NCBI GenBank assembly: GCA_947561715.1
Contig: OX387205.1
Location: 191,001 to 255,000 of the forward strand
Source of the DNA: Ascidia mentula
Taxonomy: Eukaryota > Chordata > Ascidiacea > Phlebobranchia > Ascidiidae
Length of the DNA stretch: 64,000 nt
Direction: 5' to 3'
Shown here: piece after piece, positions 42,701 through 57,700 of the stretch
How positions within the stretch are numbered: position 1 is the stretch's first letter
Layout: each line of letters starts with the position of its first letter
Notes under the pieces: model-generated
The model's database searches: none
Told to the model about the DNA's origin: nothing
The model's input: the letters and a program-made list of their open reading frames with translations, nothing else
Position numbers and translations under genes: made by a program

Positions 42701-45700
42701 ATGATGAAATGCTCACAAGAGGTTAAATATTTAACCATAAATATGTCAACATATTTGTAATATTTCCATAAAAGTCCAACTCGGGTGCAAATATTTTTTT
42801 TAAACCTTGGTAGAAGAAAAATGTATTGTTTTGAATCAGCCAGATGGATTGGAATGACTTTGATAATATTTTTTTGTTTTGGTTTTAGAAAGTTTGTTTT
42901 TGTTTAAAAAGCAACAAATTAATAATCATTGTTATTATGTAGGATGTGTACAAACTGAACAACTACAATCTGGAAGGTGGAAAACTTGTAATGAAACGAT
43001 CAACATTAAACGTCCAACCAACTCAAAAACATCTTGTTGCTTTGGGAAATTCACTTGGCTTCAGCCCGTATGTTGAAAACAACTCAAGTAAGATCTTACA
43101 TTAATTGTATGGGCCACAACTTTGTGGGTTGTAGTTTATGATAGGTATCAGGAAACCCTGACTTTTTCACACAAGAGAGATTAACGACCAGTGTCAATGT
43201 GATCTTTTATTTCAAATCACACAGAAATATTAATTTTGCATAATGGCATTGTCAGTTTCTTCACTAAAGAAATATTTGGGATTTTGTCAACTATCGGCCG
43301 TAGGTGATGTTTGTAACTTGAACTGCATAAAATATCTTTGAACATCATCCATGCGTTGGTGGAACCAAGCAATATCTTTTTGTTTCATTTTTTTTGTAAA
43401 TTTCAAAGTCTTTGAAATTATTTGCAAGAAAGAAATCTGCATGTGTCTTAGACTACTTAAGAATAGCTTACTTTCGGTTTATCTTAATGTTAGTCTAAGC
43501 AACTGATATTATCCTTTGTGTTTAGCTCATGAAGACATCGTGCAAGTTTGTGTTGGAAAGGACTTCTCAATATCCCGGAACAGTTCTGGAGCTGTATTTT
43601 ATGCCGGGAAATCCGAACTGCTTGGTCTTGGAAAGGTTTGTAAACTTCAGATGTTCCCATTTTATGGAACATGTTGAACACTTTCTTGGTGTTTGTTGAA
43701 ACTTCTCATTTGATATTATTGATTTCCTGAAATCAATTGTTCCGAAATAAGCACACGAAGGTGTGTTTTATTTTAGTCTCGGAGCCGGAAAGTTCTCACC
43801 CCGGAATCTCTTCCACTGTCGAGTTGTACAAAAATATCACACATATCTGTGGCGCCAGACGGTGGCCATGCTATCCTTATAACTGACGCTGGTGTTACGT
43901 TCTTCGTTGGAACGTCGCGTAGAGGGGAAGATGGAGAGTCAGGTAATGTGAAAAGTTTGTCGGCTGCACTGACGAGAAAATTATCAAAACATTTGTAGCT
44001 CACTTATCATAATTGGCTCATTTGTTTCCACATGTGGAAAATTATTTGTTGCTACTCGACTTTTTTTTAGTGATTGAATAGTTATCATGTAGTTTTATGT
44101 TTTTATAATTTGACTTCATGCATTTTATAAAATAAAGTTGTTCCAAATTCATCATGTTATGTTTATTGGTGTGACAAGTTATCCCAGTTATTTAACCTTG
44201 ATTAACTTTCTTATCACCTTAACCCTATGTTCATAACATGATGATCTGATGAAATATCTTCAACGTCAGTGACAACTTTTTAAAATATTTCAGTAAAAAA
44301 TCGTCGACAGCCGCAGCCCCAGAAACCGAAGCTGATGAAGAGTATGCATGGAAAACATGCTGTGACTGCATGTTGTAACGCTTGGACGAGCGCTATTGTT
44401 ACCAAGGATGGAAAACTTTATTTATTCGGGAAAGATTCGACGCAGGCAGACAACAAAACTGGTGATAATTTAATTTTACCTGAATCTTAGTATTACCCTG
44501 CCTCTAAGAAAAGGTTATGACTACTAACATTAGGTTTACTGGTTTCTCAACCCAGACATGCATGCCAACATAATGATCTTGATAGCTGTCTACGTGGAGC
44601 GATCCTGCCAATCATACAAATGCATATAACATTTCTACACTATAAACACTAATTAACAAGGAAAATTATTCATTGTGATGAAACAGCAGCAAAAAGGGAA
44701 ACTAGAAGGTCTAGGTCTGCTCTATTTGAATTTGTACTGGCCCAGATATAGAATCCAGAATTTCTACACAAAACTTCCCCAGCATTTAAGTGTGGTTTCA
44801 TGCATTACAGGTTTGGTTTCATCTTTACACAATGTTCATGTGAAGGATGTCGGTTTGGGGAAAGCTCATGTTGTGGTTTTATCGAACGACGGCCGTATTT
44901 GGACGGCCGGTGTCAATAACAAGGGTCAGTGTGGAAGACAAGAGGGGATGACCCCTATGGCTCTGCGCATGGCTGAAGTTGAACAAGAGAAAGATGGTAA
45001 ACATGCAAAAACATATCTAAATATTGGCTAAAGATTCATTAAAATAAATAACTGGAATGTGACCTTTTTCTTTTACTTTGGAGAAATAATCTTCTCAACA
45101 TTTATCTTATAAACATATTTGTAAATTCTTGACCCAAACTGGAACCCTTCATCAGTTTCGATGCCTGAGGAAAAATCGATGGAAGAAGTCCAGCTAGGCA
45201 GTAGCTTATCAGGGAATGCCCCTATCGCTCCGATATGTTCCCCCGACAAACATAAGTGGAGGAAGGAGATATGCATGGTGTGTGCAGTTTGTTGCGAGTG
45301 CACGGGTTATGGATCAAGCTGTGTTAATTCTTCCCTCACGGGGAGGTACCCGGGGACGTGAGTATCTGATTGCTTTATAATAGATGTACGAGATGTAGGG
45401 AATTCATTTTTTAATGTATTTTGTTGCTGATGTTATTAAAAATCACACTTGTATGTTTATAACCAGTTGTTCCAAGTATAATGTGTCTTCATGATGGGTT
45501 TACAGTAAAATATCATGTGCTAATAAGTTAGGAACATAAATACTACTATTTGAACTCGTAAACTATCATATTAATGTTTTTATTGCAGTCCATGTGGTTG
45601 CGGGGTTGGTTCGTCTGGTTGCTCAAAATGTGGTTGCTGTAAAACATGCGCTGGGGAGGCCGACGTTAACCACGATGATAAAAGTAAGTTTACCATGTTT

Positions 45701-48700
45701 TCAACAAACTGAATCTATTTGTACATCTAGTGGGTGACACTGTAACAATGACTTTCAATATTTTCGTTCCAAAATCGATGTTTTTGCAACACCACTTGTT
45801 GTGCGTGACACAGGTGGAAACTTCATTTTGAAACTTTGCAACTGTAACAATGATTCCTTGCAGAGAAATGGTCTTTCCCCCAACTTGCCCAGGATGCCGA
45901 ACTTCCATCAGGAGTTGAACAACCTTCACCTTTCCTCCATAAACTTGCAGCTTTTTATCAACACAAGAAGAAACAGAAACCTTTACAAAGTTCCAAAGAT
46001 TCTGGCAAAAGTGAGATGTGTATTCGATACTTGGGTGTTCTGAAGGTCAACCAAGGTTAAACCAGCTGAAATATTTTGCCCAAATATTTAATTTTCATTT
46101 TTTTCATTTTCTTGTGAATAAATTTATGTTTTATTGCAGGCAACTTGTCGGGCCAGACTGGACCGGAAACACTCACAGAAGCGAGCAAACTGGCTCTGCT
46201 TCCACTCCAGCAAATCAGACTCGACAAAAATCTTTCAAAACCAGTCCAAGTATGTTTCAGTATGTTACTATAGGAAACTGGTTGTTACTTTATTATGTTG
46301 TTAAGATCATGTGTGGAGCCCACCATACAATTGTGTTGCTCGAAGATGGATCAGTTTATGGATTCGGCCAAAATACTCACGGCCACTTGGGACTTGGGGA
46401 CAAGTTGAACAGGTAAAGTGTTGTGTGCTTTACTTTGTATTGGTTTAATAGTGAGTAATTGGTATACTCAGGAACACATTGACACACATCCCAATAAGTG
46501 AAAGGATTGAACAGATTGCAGCTGGAAGCCATCATTCTCTCTTTCTTTCAACTTCTGGAGTCGTTTATGGATGTGGGAATAATGATGTAGGAGAAATTAT
46601 TGGTTTCATTGTAAACGGTCTAAAATAATGAAATCCATGGTTTGATATCAATCACAATAAGTTCCATAAACTGAATTTTTCTGCAATATAAAATAAACTA
46701 AAATAAAATCATTATTTTTTGCACTGAGACTATGTTAGCAACTTTCTGAGCCCAATTTGTAAATCAAGCAACTTTTTTTTAGAGAAACCAACTTGGAGAG
46801 AAGGTTCCGTCACTTGATGGCAGCACAGATGTGTTGACACCAACAAAAATCCTTGAATTTCAACTTTCAGATAAGGGTAATCCCCCTAAAGCGTCATGGA
46901 TCAGTGCATCTCACACAACTACTTTTATTGAATATGAAGAGGTAAAAATTGTAATGGTTGAAGACTGTGTGTGTTTGGTCAGCTATTTTCACACTTATGA
47001 TGAAAACAGTTTGAAAACTCCATAATTACCAACAATTTGTTGGCATTTAGCTTTAAAATTTTTCGAATATTAAAAACTTTGTGTATTTTAAGGTTCTTCT
47101 GAGCTTTCCCCAACTTCAAAGTTCACAGATATTTTCTGACAGCACGTTTATTGGTATAAGTTATCGACCAGCTGCGCATTCATCCAACCAGGTACCTTGC
47201 CATGTATTGACAGATGTGGCAATCTATAAACAAACGTAATATGTGAGGTTTACTTTTTTCTGTGGGTAATTCATGAAGCTTCATAGAACAAGCAGACAGG
47301 GTGTGTCTCACCTGTAAGGTCTCATCAGTGCAGTTGTTGACAGTGGCACTGTGCTAGCCTTTAACACTGGCGGGCACACTAAATTCCACTTTGTGGTACC
47401 GTTCGGGTTGACGTCGATCTGTTGGGTACCCTATACTGAGTACCAAACAACAGAGACGGACCACTGTGGAGCGTCTGCAGCTTTCCAATATTACTTTTTT
47501 TTTGCACTTACATTATGATCAGGGTGTTGATTTATGCCTTTTTCGCCATTCTGCGTATTCGACACGCGACGCCACTGTTCAACACGGACGGCGTGAATCA
47601 ATGTTAAGTTACCGGTATGCAGTACCTCGCACAGACCAACGTTAATGTTGTATACAAAAGTGCATAAATTAAATTGCTATGATAACTTAATTATGTCTAA
47701 CATATCGGCCACGCCAATCTTGTAACATTCACATTGATTTTCTTAATTAACATGTAGTTGTCAATTTTTAGCCGCAAACAAATATTTCGAAAGAAATTTG
47801 TATTTCGAGTCTTTACCAAACAACAGCATTTAACTGAACCGGTTACAGAGTGTTGAAAACTTAATGGCATCATCGTTTGGGATCCCCACCCAAAATATTT
47901 TTTTCTGTTTAAATGGCTAAATAAATGCAATGGCAATAAATTTTTGGACAAAATCCATGCAAAAATCTGTCAGCACTTACTTTAACATTCAGCGAATAAG
48001 CACGTTATACCTAAAACTAACCATTGTTTCCAAACATGGAGCATTGTTACCGAACACGTGGCATTGATACCGAACATGTGGCATTGTTACGAAACTAGTA
48101 CCATTTTTCGTTCAATCAGACCATTCTAAACTTATGTAAGTACAAATATCATGTAATCGAAATAAGCCTGGTCATTTTCATGCGTTAGTTACCAGATACG
48201 ACATTTTTGCTATTCGACATGCACAGCAATTTTTCTCAAGATCTTCGACACGCAGAAAAAAATCAACGCCCTGATTATGATATTATTGTATCCTTAGAAT
48301 GTTAAACCATAAATTATATTTAATTATTTCCTGTTTTTCAGAATACAAACAAGAATCTGCTGTTGGTTGACAAACATTCAGGATGTTGTAGGTTGTTAAG
48401 TGAGAAGGACAGCATCAGTCTTTGTGAACATGACCTTGTTTGTGTTGATGTCCCGCACAACCTACTGTGGAGGTTCGTACAAACCGCACAACAGAAATGT
48501 TAAAATTGTTTTGTTTCTATGAATTCTACCTGTTATTGGTGGTAGTTCTGTGAAAAGAGTGTTAACATCTGATGTAGAGTGGAAAGAGTGGAAAAATTAA
48601 CATTTATTTTACTTCAGAGTGAACTCTAATGAGTTGACAGTTCAATCCTATGTTCTGTCTGGTTGTACCAAGGAGAATATTGAAATGCTTCCCACTATTT

Positions 48701-51700
48701 TACCAGAGGTAGCACTTGAAAGGTTTTGGTTACCATTGTATATTTACCACTTGTACATTCTTCAGCTTGCGATTACCCTCCAACCTGGTTCAACCATCAC
48801 ACGGACACAAGCTGGGTTGAATCTGCTATCGTGTATTGACACTCTTGTCACTAGGTGTCCCACTGGCATGAGTGTTACCCCAGGAACGGAGCAGGACTCT
48901 GAAACAGAGCAAGTTTTGTCAGAAAATTTTTGTTTGTCATTTTTTAAACAATGGTTGATATTCAGGAAGTCCCAGAAAAAGAAAATTAAGGAACCGCATA
49001 CAGCTGATGAATATAATACAGTCAATAGATTTAAAAGTGAGTTTATTAAGTTGTGAAGTGTTTTGGTTAAGGCATGGCAAACACTGAATACAGAAATCTA
49101 TGCAATAATTTTACAAATATTGCAAGTTTTTTTTCTGGAATTTTTGTTATGGTCAGGAAATATAGCAATAAACTTTGTGGAGTTTTTGTGTTGGTTTTTT
49201 CACATGAAAAAATGGAATAAGTTAAACTCGTCAGGTCATGGAGGGGGCTGGGGATACTCTGTTCACTCAACCGAAGCGATTCGATTTATGTGTGACACGG
49301 ACATTTTGCTCGGAGGGATTGGAGTGTTCGGAGGACGTGGTGAATATTCTGTGATTGTGAGTTTGTTTGAGGAAGTCGGGGAACTGGATATGCAGGGTGA
49401 AGGGGAATTGTTGGTGGAAACTGACAGGACGCCTTACGAGTGTGGATTCAGGTTTGGAAAATTTATTGTTTGAAAGTTTTTAACCTGGGATGATTTCAAT
49501 TGAGGTTTGCAAAATATTCAATACATTGTTTGTATAAAATGTGGGGGATTTTTTTAAATCTTTAGATATTTTGCATCTAGTTGTTATTTAATATTCATAA
49601 AACATGCAGAAAATATTTTTTTACATGAAAAATGTAGAAATCAGCCTGTTTTGCTTGGTGTATTTGAATAAGGCATCAACTGAAGATGGAATTTTGTTGC
49701 AGTTAAATTTATAACTTTTTTAACAAACATTTTCTGTTTTTTTGCATTCATGAAGTGCTTGACAGCTTGTTAATCCTTTAACATTTACGTCAACATGTGA
49801 ATTATTTACAGAGAAAAGTTTCACGCTTTATTCGACGAACCTGCCCTGATATCAAGTGGTCAGTGGTACACAATTACAGCCAAGATTTCAGGACCCTCGA
49901 GCGACTGTGGATCTCACGGAAAGGAAACTGTTGTGACATCTGATGAGTGAGTTTGAATATTCAACAACTATAATGCTGAGAGTAGGCATCCGTAACTGCA
50001 ATGCTTGGTGTATAATATATCTGTCTCCGACACACAAAACCTGTTGGCAATGGATTAAAAAAGCATTGACGAAGTAGGTGTTTACTTACCCCTGACACAA
50101 TCTGATTTTTTCCAGCATAAAATTTTCATTCCGTCGATCGAAACGATCCAACAATGGCACCGACGTTTCATCAGGCCAGATCCCTGAGCTGTTGTATGCC
50201 CTCCCTACTGTGGTTACTCCAGTAGAGACGAGACCTCCCACCCCTCTAAACCACATCATTCCCGTCCAACAAGTCACCAAAGATTTCTTCATGAATTTCA
50301 ATGAAGTAACATACTTTCTGTCAATTTTTATGTTACCTGCATCACATAATAACCTTAAAACAGAGTTCCTCAACATTGTTGCCAAATACAATAGTTGTTT
50401 TATTTTTCTAAAGTACACCTCCATTTTAAGTTGTTACACAAGTGAAAGTGAAAAGTTAGAAAACCTTGACCCAGAACATTAATAAAATTTGTGGATTTCT
50501 GAATGTAGTGTTTTGTATAAAGTTTTTATTTCCTAAATGTGCAAGCAAGTTATTGTGTTACTTGTTAAATTTAAGTTGTTGTTGTTTAAACCACTATGCA
50601 TTTTATTTCCTTGAGTTGTTTGAAGTTGTACAACTTGCAGACTGTGTTTGACACTCTGCCCTACATTCTGGAATGGAGTCGGACTTCTCTGTTCATGGAC
50701 GTGAGCAGGAAATCGACAAGATACGAGGAACAATCGGACAAGGTTGTCACGGCGATGGAACAAACAGCTTCAAGCGTGATAAAAAACCTCTCGTATGTTT
50801 TTACTTCGTGCCTCCGTCTGTTGAGGGTTGCGATCTCACGAAGCCTCTCAACCTCAGGTTGGTGAAGAAAGTTTTGCCATTTATCAGAATAATAACCAAC
50901 AAGTACATTATGCAAAAATCTGGGGTCATTTACCTAATGACAGCAATAAAACCTACTCATACATTCTGTCTATTTCTTCGTTTGTGGCAAGTGGTTATGT
51001 GGAAATGTACATGACTTTTTGTATTAACAGGAAATCATCTTGACTTTGGTTCAACCAACTTAACGGCTCAGTTTATTTCATTGATAGAAGGGATTCTTAC
51101 TGACGGAGAACTGGACGCTGCTTTGGAGGACTGTAAGATAATTTTATTGTTTCTCAACACAAACGTGTTCCAACTGTTTGTATGTTTGCTTAATATGTAA
51201 CCATGGCTCAGTAAAACTAACAAATCAGAGGTAATTGAACTTTGTTGCATTTTTCAGCAAAAGTGATGCCTCAAGATGACCAGGACTTGGTTGTATCATC
51301 AGCAGTTACCATGGTTACCGAGTGTCACAGAATAAAGTTGGAATGCATGGAGATGTTACATCCCTCCCCACCACAGAAGTGGAATTACCTTTCCCAAGCT
51401 TTGGAAAATTACAACACTGTATGTACATCACCTGTTCTTCATGGAAACTTGTTTATTGTATTGCGTGATAAAAAATAAGTGAAATTTTTTGTTGGTTTTT
51501 GAAAGATATATTTGTGACATTACTTCTATTATACCTAGTGAGTAAAATAGTGATTATAATTCAGGGCTCGGTTGATTTACGGCCGCGAGCGTCCCGTTTG
51601 CTTGTAGCAGTCCTTGATGCTCTCTGTCAGCCCTCGATAAACCTCGTTCAATGCCTCCCTCTGTTTCCTCGAACTTTCTCCAACCTGGCTAGCATCGCAT

Positions 51701-54700
51701 CAGCTGCCCAGTCACCTTGTGTTGGTCCAGGTGAGTTCAACTTAATTGTATATGAAGTAAACAACTCATTTGTTCTGAATCAATTTTGTCGATCTTTTAA
51801 ATTTGTTTTTATAACTATAGTACTTTGATACAAGACTGAATGTTAAACGTTTATATTTGCACGAGCTAGATCTCGCTTCCTTTTCATGAACAAAATACAA
51901 CATAGAATAAATAATGTGAAGGTTTAGTTTTTTACTATATACAAGACATTGGTCAATACTGAAAATGCCAATAATCAGGGCAAAGTCACCAAATGACATT
52001 GTTAGAAAACCCATGGATTTTGTACAAAAGTTTTTAACAAAAATTAATTACCAAGTTGTTGTCACTCATAAAACACAATGTCCGACAACAAGTTACAGTA
52101 GTTCTTCATCTGGAACGAATTAATTTTACAACTTTATGTGTAATTTTGATTTTTTACAAACTTTATATTTTGGCAGACATTGCAACTATAACAGACACCC
52201 CAATGCTGATACGTGCTGCTGGTTTTTATGAAGTTGCCAATATCCTTGTTGAAATCGCTTGCTCACCAGCCAGAGTCCTCGTCCAACTCGAAAAACAAAA
52301 TATTTTTCCCTCGTCTCATTCAACAAACTCCCAAGCTTTCGTGAGATACTTTTGTTTTGATCGAAAATGTTTGTCGACTGAACTTGAGAAAATATGTGTT
52401 TCAAGGTTAAAATATGTGTTTCAAGGTTAAAATATGTGTTTCAAGGTTAAAATATGTGTTTCAAGGTTAAAATATGTGTTTCAAGGGTCAATTAATGGTT
52501 AAGTAGTGAGTAGTTCATTTTATTTGGGCTGAATGTGTCTGTTGTTACTAGTTACATGCAAACATATATAAATTACTGTCAGTTTGAAAACTGTATTTTC
52601 CCCGTAGTTTTCATCCTTCCTGTTAAACCCTGTCCAAGCGTTGGTGAAAAGTTCCTGCAAGTTTCTCACGACCTTGACTTCTGACCTCGCTTACAAAGCT
52701 TGCGACAATGCGAAAAATCAACAGGATGAAAAAAATAAATCAAAACAATCGATCCACAAAGCACAGAGGTAACACAATGTGCGGATAATCCAGCAAATTT
52801 ATTTGACCAATTATGCTGAAGAATCTTTCTGTAATTTCTGTATTTACAATGACCTAGAGTTGTCAAATGACAGAATGTTCTGACTTTTTAAAAACTGTTA
52901 TGTTTGTATGTAAGCAATGTTTGTTGTAAAAACTAACACTTAATTTACCCTTCTGTGTAACAATGTGTGTGCAACAATTGAGCATGATGTTTCAAACGAT
53001 TATTTCAGGTTTGAGAAAACTGCCAGTGAGCGATCGTGGAACACTGGGAATGGATCTCCTGACGCTTTGTCATTTTCAGTTGATTCTGATGGAATTAACA
53101 TCGTTGGGTTTGGTTTGTTCGGTGGAGGGAAAGACAGACACAAATATGAACTTGAACTCATGCAACAGGTAGCCCAACTTCGCATGCACAAGTACTAGTA
53201 CCTTAAAAATATTGTTGTTCAAGGTTGTATCAGGTAGTGAGAAAGGTCATGTTCGTTGGGAGACGATGGATCTCGTGAAAGGTTCCTACTCATCCGATGA
53301 TTGTGGCTCTGATAATATCACCAATATCAAGCTTAACAAACCTGTACCAATACTGGTATGCTGGATGAATAACACTGATTTTGTGGCAGGAATAACACAA
53401 TAACACAATTTATCAAAATATTTTGCAGTTCTTGAACAATTTTGCTTGATTTTATTGCAACCTTGTATTTTAAGCATTGATATTGGTTGTTGAACATGTG
53501 GCTGCATTATATTTCTAGAAAAAACAGGTATATGCGGTTTGTTTGCACAACGCTGGTGAGCAAACGTTTTGTGGTGAACAAGGCCAACCCTCGGTGGAGG
53601 GTGATGATGGAACAAATTTCTTCTTTTCTCATTGTTCACAATGCATCAATGGAAGCAGTGTTTCACGAGGACAATTCCCTGTCATACTTTATCAAAGGTT
53701 TGTCATATGTTTTTACAGTAATTCGGTTAAACACTTAGTTATTATCAGGTAAGTAGTTGTTAATAAATATTTTTCACGACATTATACAGAAATATTCGTG
53801 ATGAAGATCTGCCCACGTCCCCCAGTGACAAATGGATTGGCACGGCAACCACACCAGCAAAAGCAACCCTGGCATATCAACGACACGCTCTCAATATCCT
53901 TGCCCTTGTCACTGAATCGAGTGTGGAGATTTTTAACTCTGTGCCATGTTTGGTCGAAGAAGATGACCTTGAACATGACAAAGGTCAAGTTGACGTCACT
54001 GTGGATGGTTTGAAGAAAGGTGAAGTTTTCTCACAAAACGTTGGAAACAAAATTCGTGATTGTGCAAGAAGTATTTTGAATTCTGGACTGGTTACTGATC
54101 TTCTGCCACAACTCTTCTCGGACATTGGCAAGTTGAAACATTGTATTTCCTGGCGATCATGCTGTAGCTTACATAGTATCAGGTGGTCAACAATATGTAT
54201 CTACCAAATATTAGAATATAATTCTGAAAGTTTTTCAAGTTTGAAGACATTCTTTTTGACAAACTTTAGCAGAAGTTAAATTCTTATTCTCCACTTCTAG
54301 GTGTGTTAGTGAAGCATAACGCGCATTGTGCTGTGGAGGTGATGGATCTAATCCGCGATCTTCTTCCACCCCTTATCAACGTCCAACAACTCGCACAGTT
54401 CGATAACATCCCATTGAATGAGAAAGCAAAACTTTTCACCGTTACTGTCGAAAGCAATCATCCATACAAGCTCGCAACTGTTTGCCAAAAAAAGGCAAAT
54501 TGTTTAAATATTGTATATACGAATATATGTTCCATTGTACAAGAAATTATGTGGCAGAGTTTGATCAATGTTATTTATTGTCATGTTTACAACAAAGTGT
54601 AAATGAATGAATCATTATCAGGTTTCGTTCCCTGGCTCAGTTAAGTGGATGGTCGTTGAATTCTCCCACAAATGTTTGACGGCACAGCGTGAAGACTTCC

Positions 54701-57700
54701 TACAACTTTATCTCGTGGATCCAAACCAGAAGACGTCAAACTTAACTGAGGTTAAATCAAAGTTCTTGAAAGTCTCAACATGGTTTAATGTCTTCCTTGT
54801 GTGATAGGGAGTGGTTACAAAGGTGTCTTCGATGAAATCCTGCCATCAAGTTCTGAAGAAAATGTACCAAGATAAACACTGGCCCCAGAAAGCTGTGTTG
54901 TTGCCAGGTTAGAAAAGTGGATTTGAATTACAAGATCGGGTCTGCAACACTTTGATGTATCCCGGTTTGAATCTATGAAATAAAATACAAAGCGTAATTT
55001 TTTCGTGCATGCAGTGGATAAAGTACCAATGTAACAAAGCTTAAGGTTTTTTAGAGAACTTTTTTAATATGTGGCCGTTGTTATTTCTCCAGGTCATGAA
55101 ATAATATTTTCTCTTGAAACTGCATCCGATTACACAAACAATAGAGATCAGAAACCAAATCTTTTCTATGGGTTTCACTGCACAGTCACAGGTTCAATAT
55201 ATTTGTTATCTTATTCAATACTCAACACTTGTTTAACTGCTCTCTGAGTCATGTTGGAACAAAATGTTTTTATGCTTTCCTAAAAACCTACGCGATTATT
55301 AAATATATCTTTGATTATTGTCAACAGGATATGAGAGCATGGCGTTCGCCAATAAAAGTGATGAGCTGGTGAACAAGTTAACGAATACAGCTGGTTTGTG
55401 TGCAATCAACCTGATGACACTGCACGACCAACTATGGGATGGTAAGAATGTGAAATATTAAGAAAGCTGATTTTATCTCCTACTTTCATTCTTATATATT
55501 TGTAAAAACAAACAGTGACATTTTTAGTGTGGTTTGTGTTTCAAACTTTGATGTGTCCGCTGTTGTTGTACAGATGATGTGGAACCAAATTTGAGCAACA
55601 CTATTGACGACAAGATTGAACACTTGAAGGTGATAGAGAGCAGTGCAGCGGTCACGCTTGAGCAACATTCATCCCTGTTTCTTCCTGGTTTGCATTTAAA
55701 TAATTTCCCGGGAGCGTCAGAAGCTCTCACCGGTGATTTGCCGATCAACGATGGCTCAAAGGAAAAACAGTTTCTGTTGGATTTTGTTTCTGCAACTCCC
55801 GATACCAGTGGAGGGAGGCTGGCAAGGTTGGTGATCTTAAGTTAAACTTTCTTAATTTAAACATTTTTGTGATTTAATTAAAATTGTTTGTATCGTAAAA
55901 ACTTTTATGTCAGTGATAACACCACAAAAATATTGAAACCTGTTGGGCACAAAACCAATTTATCACTACCATGCTATAACTTGTCACATATAATGTCATA
56001 ATTGATTGTAAATCATCTGTTTGTTGCTGTCATAGATGGCTCCAGCCTGATTCCTATGTTGATCCAAAGCACTGTTTGCTTCAACTCAACGTGAAAACAC
56101 TTTTCCACACCCTTCCTACATCTGTGACGATAATTACACGAGATCAATACGGACACGCTGTCCACGTTCCAACACTGAAAGTTGAATTATCTGCCAAACC
56201 CCAGCCGTCAACACACTATCTCCCACCTGAGGTTGGAGGAACCTTTGGTGAGTTGGGATCACTTCTGCTTCTTGTGTGGTCGAACTAATGTGTGTATGGA
56301 AAAAATACAGTATTTGTTTAAGACAGGCTCCCAAGTTTTAGGGGTCACAAACAGTCAATGTCATGCAAGGTGAAACATATAAAGTAAGCTCCCCCCCAAG
56401 AGTTTTTAATTCGTTTTTATTAAAAACTGTTGCAATAACATTATTAAATATAACTGACATGATGACGTGATAATATTGTGAGTTTGGAGAACTCTGATTT
56501 TGTTAATATTGCTCTATGTCATCAGATATTTCTCCATGCGAACCTGCACCAGTATTTGATGTCCAGTATGAAGCCACCAAGCACAGAGACTCGCGATATC
56601 ACTCAATATCTATGATGAGAGCTTACAAGAAATATTCATTCGAGGAACTACGACTTGCCTACCCCCTGAAACGAACATTGAAAACTGAAAACATTCTTGT
56701 TGCAAGTGTTGGAAATGGTTAGCACTGTGTAATGCCCTGGTAGCAACATTTTATTAAATTCATCAACCAGTTTGTTACCTTACATTTTTCAACTCCAAAA
56801 CCATAGAAATATTTGGAATAGTTCTAAATCTAAACAGAAATAAAAACAACATTTTTTGCTGCAAATGAAACAACAGGATCCCTTAAATTAATTGCTGGAT
56901 GCCAAAAATTAAATGTAAAAATTAACTATTGTAATGAGCTTTTCCACTGTTAACCCAAATTCATTTGTTTCAGGTTTTCAATTGAGAAATATTTGTCCCT
57001 TATGCTTCTATGCAAACATCATCAGTATCAAACCTTGTTGAACAAACCACCTAAATTTGTCACAGAAGTTGTTATATCTAATAATAAGTCTTTGTTAGGG
57101 GTAAAGCTATCGGGAGATGTTGATAACATAAACTCACATGTATCTTGGAAGGTTGATGAAATATTTTCTGGATTAACTTCAGGTGAATACCGAGCCACTT
57201 GGATTCCGACATGTGCCACAACATACGCCCTTCAAGTGACCTTGGACCAGCAATTAAAAGGTCCACGACAGATCGTTGAAGTATCTGAGACACCACAAGG
57301 TTGCACAGAACGACCGAAAAACCAAGCGTCGATGTTGTTGAAGATGAGCAGGAGGTACCTGAAGTTTGCCACCAAGAACAGCAGAGGGCTGAGAATTAGG
57401 AACAACCCAACCTTGCAGAGTCCGCAGGTAAAACTTACTGAATAGAAAGTAAGAATTTTATTAAATATGAAAAAATTAAACCTCAAGTTTGGCTGTGGAT
57501 TGATTGCATAGAACTGTTAGTTTGTAGTGGTTTGTGATGTTTTTGTTGCAAAGTGATTACTGTTTTCGACTTTGTAGAGTGGTCTGCTTAAATACGGTGA
57601 CATCATCGAGTTTGTTGACGAGACGAGGAACTCTGATGGAAACTGGGTCAAGTTAAGTGAGGTAAAGACTATTTAACATGGGTTTATTGTTGGAAGAAGC

